A DNA stretch of 64,000 nucleotides from Strongylocentrotus purpuratus (Eukaryota; Echinodermata; Echinoidea; Camarodonta; Strongylocentrotidae): NCBI RefSeq assembly GCF_000002235.5, contig NW_022145563.1, forward strand, positions 62,001 through 126,000. Reading direction: 5' to 3'. The notes below the pieces were generated by a model that worked only from the letters and a program-made list of their open reading frames with translations, was not told the origin of the DNA and did no database searches. The position numbers and the translations under genes are program-made. Every line of letters starts with the position of its first letter. Position 1 is the first letter of the stretch. Below are positions 1 to 12,397 of this stretch, piece after piece.

Positions 1-235
1 TTTGAGGCAAAAATGTTCAATGGATATAATTGGAATGAATGGGAGAAGGTTCTGTTCACTTGATGGGAGAAACTAAATGCTCCTAATATATAATTTGCTA
101 GCTTAGTATGGGTATCTCGTTCTTCTATCGAGCTAAAGATGGTGGTCTCCTGCATTTTTCAATTTTGAAATGATTTGTCAACCATGTGTTTATTGAAAGA
201 TATAAATAATTAACTGATATATTTTATGATATGAT

Positions 236-270
<35 letters not shown>

Positions 271-637
271 ACTTTTGTTAATAATACATATGTTCCTAGT
301 TTATATATTCCTTTTTATTATGTTGAAAAAATACAGAAAAGAAAAGAAATCGGGAAAGATAACTCTTTTTCAAAGAGACACGTTATTACACATGACTGGA
401 GGTCAAGCACAACTTTGACCTCTAACTTTGACCTCTAAACCTAATAAATGACGGATGTGCAGTTTATGGATTTCTTTGTTGTTATTAGGGAAAGGCAAAA
501 CTCAACAGAAATGCAGGCAGCACAGAGAATATGTGGCAAAGTGGATTTCCTTACATTCATAACACACAAAATGAATGTATATTTTTTTCTTTTTTTCTTG
601 AGCAACTACAATTGGACTTTTGTTATCTAAATTAAAA

Positions 638-835
638 ATAAAGTTGAGTTCTGGTTATGCGATTGCATTCTGAAAGAAAAGGTGTGAAATGGATCAGAAA
701 AAGTTGATCATGTAGCATGTAAGCATTGGTGTGTACTACAAGGTTCTGGGGTCATCAAAATCATAATAAATTTGGCCCAGTCTCGGTAAAGTAACAAGCA
801 CTGTACACAGAAAGATGTATATATGGGACTACACA
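638..835. mobile_element. Partial TIR element, same family
   Basis: AATAAAGTTGAGTTCTGGTT, AAGCATTGGTGTGTACTACA, TTCTGGGGTCATCAAAATCA and CACAGAAAGATGTATATATG align in order with the 36.7 kb element; the second half is absent. Within the NRDC gene region left of the last visible exon. Confidence 0.7.
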
Positions 836-1176
836 AATGGTGTCGGGGCCCGACACCATGATTTCCTTATCTTTCTATGCTCATTACTCAGCCATTATAC
901 ATTTCTACCAAAAATGTTTGTGAAATGACATATATATTGTAATTTTGAACATACAGTGTAAGTTTTGTTTGATTCTGTGAGAATTTATTTTCTTTTTTTA
1001 CCAGAACTTAAGTTCATCTTTAACATTTATTTAAAAAAATTATCAACCAAATATGTTCATGTTTAATTTTGCCAAACAAATTTTTTGTTGTTCTTCTCAT
1101 CTGCTTAATAATGATAGCACAAGTGCAGAGACATAATTATATTCAGAATTCTTTCTTAGAGTACAATGTCGCTTAC

Positions 1177-4100
1177 TGGAAGCTTGTGATTAAAACCGTA
1201 GAGTTTGATTTCAAGCCCACTCTCCAAGGCCTTCAGTGTGTAGCTCAGCTCGGCCGCCTCAGCCTCGTACGCCGTCTCCGTCAACTGATGCTCCAACAGG
1301 CACACAAACAGGTCAAAGGTCACGGCGTGTTTGGGAGAGAGGTTGACCAGAGGGGTCATGAAGTGAAAGTACATGGATGCTGTCAAAGGAATGAATAAAC
1401 AGGTGTTTTTAAACAACGTTCATCCCTGCAAATTTCACATCAGTAAATTATATATGGAAGTACATGAATGCTGGCACACATAGAAAAAAGGGTAAAAAAT
1501 AAAGCAGTACTCACTACATTTATCTCTTCAAATTTTCATTCCAATTGATTACAAGTGAATGGATCAAAGAAAAAAAAGTACATTTAGTGAAGAGACACAG
1601 TTCGACCGATTAAAAAAAATCAATAACAATGAAAGAGAGATAAAGAGAGAGAGAGAGGGAGAGAGAGAGAGAGAGGAAAACAGAAACTGAAAAAGAGGGA
1701 AAGAAAAAGAAAGAGAGAGAGTTGTAAAAGATAAAGGAGAGCTAAGGGGTTAATACCTCCAATTTTATTGCAGAAAATGTATTCGTTTGGAGAGATAATA
1801 TTTTTTTTAATATAAAAATTGTACATACCTCTGGGCATGCTGAACTTGGTATCTCGTCTATACCATAGCTTGCTGTGCTCTGTATCCAAGATGCATGTTG
1901 GGTAATCTGTGTCTGGTACATCAGGCTTGTTCAGGTCAAATTCAGTTGCTGCAGAGATTTAAAAATTGAAGAAAAATTGCTACTTTTCTGTTAAAACATT
2001 TCTAATGAGCCATTTATGTGCTTTTCATGATCCTCCCACGAGCTATCTTATATCTTTGTTTGTATTTTGAATATATCTTAAATATATCTTCAATAGATTC
2101 TGAATATACCTTGTTTTTATTTTGATGCAGAAATAACTAAATGAAAATGAAATATGTAGGACTAGTGGATATTAAGCCGTAAGATGATCTAAGTCCAATC
2201 AATTTATTTTTTGACAACAAGATTTAAAAAAATCTAAGTCATTTCAATCAATTCAATTCAATTCAAATTTATTTCTTCTCAAACAGTAAAAATATAACAA
2301 AGGTCAACATATAGATCAATATTTTCAAGCACTAAAAGAGTTTTGTGTCTAAAAAAAACAGTTGACAATACACAACGTAAATATGGTCTAAAACACTATA
2401 CAATATGTGAACTTTCACAGAATTTCATGAAGAGCAATTCTAGATGGTTTCCAAAATTATGACCAACAATTGCAAGTACAGCATAAGCCCTAAGCATGCA
2501 TTACTACTGATAAAATGAACAGGTTATATAAAAGACAAAAACTCACCAATGAATTTATTGGGTGTCGGCAGGTACAGATCAGGGTTCAAACCAGCATCTT
2601 AAAGAAAAATCAAAGAACAACCATTATTCTGCGACTTACTTTAGGTGTTATGTGTTTTAATATCTACTTCAGCCATGCCCCTTATGGCTATTGTATACAG
2701 TGTCTTGGCTTTTGTACCCTTTCAAGGTTCCCCAAAAGATAAGCTGCAGCTGTAGGAAAACAGAATAATAATAATAATAATAACCTTTTAAGGTCCACTC
2801 CAAATTTTATTAAGTTAAACCGAAAATGGAAATTCTTTTTGCCCAATTGATTGTGAGCCCGGCAGCCACTGAGTAGCGTCAGATCGACGTTGCTCTATCC
2901 CTTATTGTTGAACGCCAAACAAGGTAGCAGCAACTCCCGTCTTTTAACGTCTTTTGGTATGACCCGGCCGGGGTGCAAACCCACGACCTCCCGGTTGTGA
3001 GGCGGACGCTCTGCTGACTGAGCCAACTTTACTATGGTGCACTTCTGCATTTTTATAACACTTAAATACAAGAGTATGCTTAAGGGACATTGTTACATGC
3101 AAATACTGTTTTCTCATCCTCTCTTGTCCTTCCCTTACGCATACAAAAGTTGTTATTCTGCCACATCAGTTTACCACCGTGTCATGTCACATATGGACAA
3201 TAAGCCAGTTCATAGTTGCAGTCTGAGCATGAGCAGATAAAGGTCATTGCAGACCAAATTGTGAAATACACGGAGACAAAATACTGAATATGCGCTCATG
3301 AAAGTTATTTGATCATTATTCATGTATGCACAAGCAGTGCACTCCATGATACACAGATTGTAGTATTTTTGAAAAGGGGGAAGAAAGGCTATTTATAATT
3401 TATGTAGCACCTCCATCGCTGTAGGAATGATTATTTAAAAATCTACAAAGTGGGACCTCTTCATGTTTTGAAGATCTGTGGATATACAGGGTCATTTGGG
3501 ACTTGTGCTAACCATGAACTGGTCTGTTCTAAAAAGGAAAAAAAGTTGCCTGCCTCTACGTCTGAAGAAATTAAAAGCCTGCTACTTACTCTTCATCTTT
3601 GCCTTCCACTCTGTTGGGACGTCTTGGACGATGAACTCGGTTCCGAACCACTCCTCCTTCTGATCCGTCTTACCAACAAACTCTTTGGACGAGATGATGA
3701 TGTTGGCTGTCTCTGGAGACAGGTGATTGGTGCATTCCCTGATCAGCTGATCACGTATGGTGGTGTATGAGAGGAAAGTAAAAAAGAAATTGAGGAAAAA
3801 ACATTTAGTATGACTCACATCAGGGGGGTGCTTCACAAAACTTGTCATCAGTGACAAATGTCAGTTTTTGTTATAAGCTACTGAAATCCTTCCTTCTGAT
3901 TGGTTATCGGCAGATTTGTCACTGATTTTTGTAATTTGTCATTGAAAAAAAGGCTTTGTGAAACGGGGCCCAGAAGTGCACAAAGAAGGGAACACTATCA
4001 ATACCTAGATCGTCGCTGTTTTCACGAAGTGACGGTAGTGAAAAAAAATTGCATTCACTTTGCGTTACGATTTACTTCACTACCGTCACTTCGTGAAAAC

Positions 4101-7100
4101 AAGGACGAGATGTATATTTTTGAGCCCCTCATTCAAAATAAAAAGAGCAATTATATTTCAAAGTACCAGAATGATTCAAGTGCAGAATGTGAGTGAAAAT
4201 GGACAAGGGAAAAGTGATTGCCTGATCGCTACATATCCATCACATAACAACAAAAGTCCTAAACCACCGGTCAGCCTTGTGCAATGATTATTAAATAAGA
4301 CATCGCTATCCTCATGCAAAGAGGAACATTTCGTGATAAAGTCAAGAGGCTTTAAACAAGCCTGCAAGACTTTTTGAACCCAATCTTACCTTAGTTTGTT
4401 GACTGGTGCAGTCAGGTTTTTAAGATACTATAAATATATTAGACAAAAATAGATTTCTACATATATACAGGGAACTTGTATCTAGACTTGTCAGTTTTCA
4501 GGCATATGTCTGAATATAGATGTGTCATTATAACTCTGGAGTAGAGACATTTTGCATTACTTAAAGGTAAAGACTGATAGTGGTAAAATTGCGGTTCAAG
4601 GGTTTGGGGTGCAAAATATCCATTCAATATTGTTTAAATATTGCCTTCAGAGGTTTAAATGGCAATACTCAATGTTCAATGTTGAAATGCATTTGCGATA
4701 TCTATCCAGGCCGGACCGATATGATAATTTACCAAATATATCAATTAGTAGGCGATTTCCCGGCAAAATTTGTATCCTCACCTATTAGTAAAAACATATT
4801 CTTTCACATGATTGGTAATAAGAGCTTCCATTTCATTTTTAGTAGCAAAGGAGATACCTGTTCATTGTATTCTGTCTGTATTAGAGGGCCTGTAATGTAT
4901 TCCTCTGTGGGGTACAGGTGCATCCTCTCTGACATGTCCTCTACGTTGTCTATAGGGTCCATCTAGGAGAGATAAGAAAATATACTCTTCAGCTACATTC
5001 TACACAGGGCATTTAAATTAGTTGCTTCTGAACCCCACAAGTAAGTGCCAGATCTTCACTTAAAGATACCCTATAGATCATTACTCACCATAAGAAATTA
5101 CTAAAGAAATATGCCCAAGCTGTCATGAACTTACCACTTTGACACCAGGATAGTACAAACCTGTACAAAAAAGTGCTTGATTTGTACAAGTACAGTTTTA
5201 TGTGTAAAGCCCCCCCCCCCCCCTCCCAACAACAAAAACAAATCAAATACATGAATCAAATCAAAAAAAAATATTTGTATGTTTTATTGATTACCAGTAA
5301 TAGCAAATAGGGTCATTGCAAAGTAAGTTCCCTCTTTGGTATGGTCACATTAAACCTTTATTTCTTTCTTCACAAATGACTGTCACTTGAATCAGCATGT
5401 TTTCTTTATGTAGGTATATAAACTACTGTCAAAACTAAAATCATTTTAGTTTCATGGACTAACCTCTGAGAAGAACCTGAAGACATTGTCATCCACTATC
5501 TTGATTTCATCAAATATTCTGGGGCAAAAAAATGAAAAAATAGAAAGAAAAAGAAAATTTCACTAAATATTGCATATCGTAAATTAATATTTGTTCCATT
5601 GTGCAAACATGATCTTTTAAATCTTCAGATCATGAAAGTAATGTGCTAATCATGTGAAATTTAGAATGTGCTAATCATGTCTAAATTGTTCTAGCAGTGT
5701 GGCCCTCTGTAATTTTTTTCTCCATGAGATTACATCTGACTACATTATGAATGTAGTTTCAATCAATAGCTTTGATGGTTGTCAATATAGAAGAGCACCA
5801 CTTTAATGTTATATTCATTACATGAACTACATCACGCCTCAAATCTCAACTTCAAAGTTTCTTCTTCCAATATTTCAGATTTGTTATAAAGATAAATGAT
5901 ATTACAAGAATACACAAAACTTAAGTCACCCAAATAAAAAGAGAGGAGATTCCAAACACATACATCAAAGAATGACAAGTGACAAAGGAGGCAAAATTGA
6001 TTTTGACGAAAATATGCAAAGTTAAAAATGCTGGAAAGTACCTCTTCTGTGGGCCTTCCTTGAGCAGCATGTTGATATATTGAAAGATAATCACCAACAC
6101 CTACGACAAGAATAATAAGAAATGAGAGTGAGAACAGATGAAAAAATCATAACGTGTTGATTTGTTCCACGTCTCAACAGAAGAAAAATGAGGAAGGAAA
6201 GGGAGAAGAATAAGATGATGGTAGACAGAGTGAATAAGAAAACAGAAAAGGAGAAGAAGAAGCGAGAGAAGAGGTAGAAACAAGGAGAAAGGGAAGGAGG
6301 AGGAGAAGGAGAAAGAGGAGGAGGAGGAGGAGGAGGAGGAGGAGGAGAAAGAGGAGGAGGAGGAGAAGAAGGAGGAGGAGAAGGAGAAGAAGGAGGAGAA
6401 GGAGGAGGAGAAGGAGGAGAAGGAGGAGAAGGAGGAGGAGAAGGAGGAGGAGGAGGAGGAGGGGAAGGAGGAGAAGGAGGAGGAGGAGGAGAAGGAGAAA
6501 GAGGAGGAGGAGGAGAAGGAGGAGAAGGAGGAGAAGGAGAAGGAGGAGGAGGAGGAGGAGGAGGAGGGGGAGGAGAAAGAGGAGGAGGAGGAGAAGGAGA
6601 AAGAGGAGGAGGAGGAGGAGGAGGAGAAGGAGAAGAAGAAGAAGAAGAAGAAGAAGAAGAAGAAGAAGAAAGATAAGCAAGTGGACAAAGGAGGAATATA
6701 GATTCAAAGAGGCAATGACAATGAAAAGAAGAAACAAGAATATACCAGAACTTCAAGAGGATTAAGACAATTTAACAACTTCATGTGCTTGACCAAATCT
6801 TCTCTGAACTAGCACCAACAACTGCAAAATTCTATTTAACTGGGTCATCAACAAATCAAACATCCACTCACTTAGACACATCATGAAATTTGTACTACTT
6901 GAAAGAAGAAAAGAGAAACTAAATAAAGTCCCAATTATTTACCTCGTCCACTCTCTTCAGGCCTTCGTCGGAGAGTACGATGTTGAAGCTGAACGCAGCG
7001 TACGTCTCGTTGTGTTCGGTACTGCTCTCTGAGTTACCACAGTACAACCTCAATGCCAGAGCTCTACAACATAATGAAAATACACATATTTTGGATGTTT

Positions 7101-10100
7101 AATAAAACCAAGGAGTATTGTACTTTCATGCCTAACTCTCTTCTTCTAAGATCTGTCAAATATTTTATCAAATATGTTTTGTTTACAGTTACTTGTAACT
7201 TACAGGTAGGAAAAAGAAGTCTTACCAATTGTATTGCTACATTATCAGTAATAGCACAATATAAATGCCCCTCTATGCTATGTCATTCACCATCATTTGT
7301 ACTGATTATTTCAGTTTCTAGTTAAGGACAAATGTACATATTATATCAGGAAGATAAGGGTAATAGCAGAACGGTCCAGAGTTTGAATGAAATCCGTAGT
7401 AAATAGAATTGGATATTAGAAATGAAAGCAGCTATTGTCCTTATAGCGCCCTTCTCCTTATCCCATCATAAGGCAGGAGGGGGGGGGGGGGTAAATTCAT
7501 TCTTTTTGTTTCCTGAGGATTGGTTGAGGGGGGGGGGGGGGTTAGGCGGTAGGATGATCATCCTGAATGATTAAACATTCCTACCGTTTCTTGAGAAGAG
7601 CCATAATGCTTCCTTTTCCTTCATGGCCAAGCAACCAGCCAAGATAGTGAAGAGGTTTGCATCTGCGGAGTAAGATAATGATAGTGAAAGCCATTTCAAA
7701 GGAAGCAGTCTTTCTCCAATATAAGTATACATTTCCTTACTATCACCTTGCGCGTTCCACAAATTTATCACATTACATGTATTATAAAAGTTTATTCACA
7801 TTATTAATAGATGGGTGATATATGACATCATCTGAGCAGCAGCAACCCAATTAGATTGGCCTATTTCAGTGGGACTCTCTTTTATACAGGGACTGCTGGA
7901 ATGACCAGCTGTCTGTTGCTACCTGAACTGGCTATTGTTCCTAATTGCATAATATATTGATAGCAATTAAAGTGAAGCAATTACACACACAAGAACAAGA
8001 ATCATCAATAATATCTTCAGCATTGAAACCATATTAGACAATCAAATTGAAAGTGTATAAAAAGCTCAGTGGGAACATACATTCTGCATCAAGAGAGAAT
8101 CATGTTTCATAATTTAGAAAAAAATATTATAAACATGCTGCAACAGAAATTGATTCAAATATCTTATTCATTTATGATCTTTCTCCTTTATCATTCATTA
8201 ATTATTCATTATTGGCATTTCAGATCAAAAGATAATGTAATAATGTCAAGAATATGACACTTAAAGATAAAGTCGAGTTCTGGTCGTGCGATTGCAATAT
8301 GAAAGAAACATTGTGGAATCGATCAGAAAAAGATGATCATGTGGCATCTAAGTTTTGGTGCGTACTGCAAGGTTCTGGAATCATCAAAATGAAAAGAAAT
8401 TTGGCCCAGTAACAAGCACTGCACACAGAAAGATGTATATGGGACTACACAAACATGTGGCATACAAATGTGATCTTCGTTTTTAAGCTGTTACATGTCA
8501 TATTTAGAATATGAAGGCATTTGAAGAGCCATGCTTTTCAAGGAACATTTGTTCTCTCATGTTTTTCAAATGTTTTGTCACCTCTCCACAGAACTCAACC
8601 TTTATAAACCACGTTGGGTAACTACCTGTAGTGTTTCTGTTGAGAGGGCATGGACCATGTCAGGTCCAGGGTATGCTGATCTTGGACTGGTACAACTGTA
8701 GGATGAAATAGAAGAAGATATAAACTGAACAATTTACAAGAACCAGCGGTAAAGCATGAGACCAGTCATGGGGGGGGGGGGGGGGGATGCACTGGTCTTA
8801 CAAGGTTGTCAAATTAATCAATATGTAAATGAATTATAGGCTTATATGTAAGTTTATTTATTGTGTCATCTTCTTCTCAAAGTCCTGTTTCCAATATCTT
8901 CTCTTTCTTTTCTCATTCACTTGCCAATCAATCATGGCCAGGAATAGTGAATCCCCTCTCATATAGCTAATACATGTATGTCATTGAATTAGGGGACAAA
9001 ACTTTTCTAGAACATCTCCAGATACTTTAAAAAAAATATGGTAATCCAGTATATCTTATTAAAAACTAGATGGAATTTTGACTGCGCGCAGTCGAAAATG
9101 ATGCCTCCGCCATAGAGCAATTTAAACAAGTTTGGATTTTAAATCTCCAGTGGTTCTTGAGATATCATGATAACAATCTCAATGTATGGAATTTCATAAG
9201 TTGACCTCTGTGACCCTTGACCTTTGACCTACGTGCTCCAAAATCTAATAACATTGTCTTCCTATGGTGATACACACTATCATTAAGTTTGAAGTTTAAA
9301 TCTCCAGTGGTTCTTGAGATATTATGATATGGTGATACATACTATCATTAAGTTTGAAGTGAAAATTCTCCAGTGGTTCTTGAGATATCGCGATAACGAT
9401 CTCAATGTATGGAATTTCATAAGTTGACCTCTGTGACCCTTGACCTTTGACCTACGTGCTCCAAAATCTAATCAGATTGTCTTCCTATGGTGATACACAC
9501 TATCATTAAGTTTGAAGTTTAAATCTCCAGTGGTTCTTGAGATATTATGATAACAATCTCAATGTATGGAATTTCATAAGTTGACCTCTGTGACCCTTGA
9601 CCTTTGACCTACGTGCTCCAAAATCTAATCAGATCATCTTCCTATGGTGATACATACTATCCTTAAGTTTGAAGTTTTTACATCTCCAGTGGTTCTTGAG
9701 ATATCATGATAACAATCTTAATGTATGGAATTTCATAAGTTGACCTCTATGACCCTTGACCTTTGACCTACGTGCTCCAAAATGTAATCAGATTGTTTTC
9801 CTATAGTGATACACACTATCACTAAGTTTGAAGTTTAAATCTCCAGTGGTTCTTGAGATATCATGATAACAATCTCAATGTATGGAATTTCATAAGTTGA
9901 CCTCTGTGACCCTTGACCTTTGACATACGTGCTCCAAAATCTAATCAGATCATCTTCCTATGGTGATACATACTATCCTTAAGTTTGAAATTTAAATCTC
10001 AAATGGTTCTTGAGATATCGCGCTAACAAACTCAATACAAGGAATTTCATAAGTTGACCTCTGTGACCTGTGACCTTTGACCTACGTACTCCAAAATCTA

Positions 10101-12357
10101 ATCAGATCGTCTTCCTATGGTGATAAATACTATTCCCGAGTCTTAAGTTTAAATCTTAAATGGTTCTTGAGATATTGTGATAACGGTCAAACGGGACGGA
10201 CGTATGGACGTACGGACGGACAACCCGAAAACATGATGCCTCCGGCACCACCTTCGGTGGCGGAGGCATAAAAATATTAGTTAAATACGATTCATTTAGA
10301 AATAACAGAGGAAAGGGAAAGCAAGACAAAGAAAAGAAATCAAGCTCACCTTTGTAAAGCTTGTGGAATTTCTCATGTTGGAACGGCTGACCACAGGATG
10401 TGAAGGAGGGCCTCTCCAAAGAACTAAGTTGGAAAGAAATAAAAACCATGAATAATATTCTCCAAACTATTTAGTTCATACAGTATGGCTAGATTTGAAG
10501 AATTGATCAAACAATGGAATTTATATTCCTTCCATTTTTTGTATTACTCTAAGGTTTCAAAGAACTGAGTTTCTATGGCAAATAGAGAAAGGTGAAGATG
10601 TTTGAAGCAGAAACAAACAAAATCCAGGTTCTGAATTTTCTTACACTTTTTATTTGAGGAAATTTAACAGTTATCAATAACAAAAATGTTTATCTTTTAT
10701 AGATATGTATGGGAGTGTTGTTTGTTTCTCTTAATCCTTTGAATACTATCTATTATCTTTAGTAAGAGATATCATGAGAAAAACAAATTGGACTGATTGG
10801 ATTAATCAAATAAGTTAAGTAACCTATTTAATTTTCTACTTACTTGTTCTGGACATTGCTAAATGCCTCCCTCACCCAAAGCTCCAAATCATCCAGAGAA
10901 TCTACCAAATACAATCATTCAATCAATTCAGGGTACGAAAAAATTTGTTGCAACCATTTACCTAAGCAGTGATGTAAATCCTAAAATTACAGGCCTGTAT
11001 ACACAATCCACTTGCTTCACCTTTTTATCAGAAGTATTTTCTTTTTATTCAAACTAATGATTTCACCAAGAAATAAGATAGGTGATCAGTACCGATTAAC
11101 CAACACTATTTTGGTTGAAGGGTTATCTTTAAGTGTAATTATAGTTGCTTTGTAATATCCGTACAACTAGCCAATCAGGCAAAGTTATATCTTAAATTTA
11201 GTTGCCCATCAGTACAGATTGACAAACACTGTTTTTTATCTAGCAATTGAATCCAATGACCGGAGTAAAAATTATTACAATATTAAGATCATAGTACAGT
11301 TAAACCTGTTATAGTGACCACCTGTAAAGAAAGACCACCTGTCTATAAAGACCACATTTTTGTTTCCAAGGAATATGGTTTTTCATTCAAACCTGTACTG
11401 AAGGAGCCTGTACATTAAGACCACCTACCTGTACAGACCACTTTTCATCTTTCCCTTGAGCAGTCTTTATATACAGGTTTCACTCTATTCAGTGCTATTT
11501 AAATGTGACTATCATTATAATTATTATAATACTTATCATACATACCTCTTGACTGGACCACCAGTGTCATGTAATGAGCCGAGTACATCCGTTTCCTGAA
11601 CTCCTTAAGTCTCTCATGAACATTGATGCTCTTAGAAGCAGGGTCGAGCTTCAGGGATTTAGAGTTACCTATCAAGTACATAATAATCATAACATTGATA
11701 CAGGTAGTGTATGCTTTTGGCAAAGTTTGACAAACATCATGTAATTTTATCTAAACATATTTGTGGCTTACACCCAGTAAATCAGATCGATTGATCAATC
11801 TGTATTGAAAAACAAGTTGATCAATCGATTAAGCTACAAATATGTTTAAATAATTGAAATTTCTTCCAGGAAGCATTACATTAATAAAAGTTATTGTCCT
11901 ATGGCGGACTAATGAATATTAATAAGTCAGAATGAATCAGGAGAGCTTGGGTATTTGTTTCTAGTCCATCGTGACTGTGCCATGGACCAGTGATGGCCTA
12001 GTGGTACAGTCGCTGCCCGGCAAGCAGTAGATGCAGGTTCAAGTCCCGCTGGTTCCAAGATTTTTTCGGACTTGTTTTTTAATACAGATCGATCAATCGA
12101 TCTTATTTACTGGGTGTAAGCCACAAATATGTTTAAATAATTGAGATTTCTCCCAGGAAGCATTACATTTATTTTAAAAAAATCATGTAATTTGGCATGA
12201 ATTGGCATTTATACCATAATAATTTTGCTCATGAAATCCTAGAAATGGGTTATAAAGATTTCTTTATATTATTAAAACATGAAACACTCTTGATAACAAT
12301 TATAGGGCCCTATGTGTAACACTTGTGATTCTATACAGTAGGCTTGCGGGTGCACCA

Positions 12358-12397
<40 letters not shown>

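Noticed and set aside
6091..6756. Overlapping 187-221 codon minus-strand ORFs rich in Ser, Pro or Leu
   Set aside because: They are translations of the GGA/GAA microsatellite in three frames; no stop codon can occur in CTC/TTC repeats.
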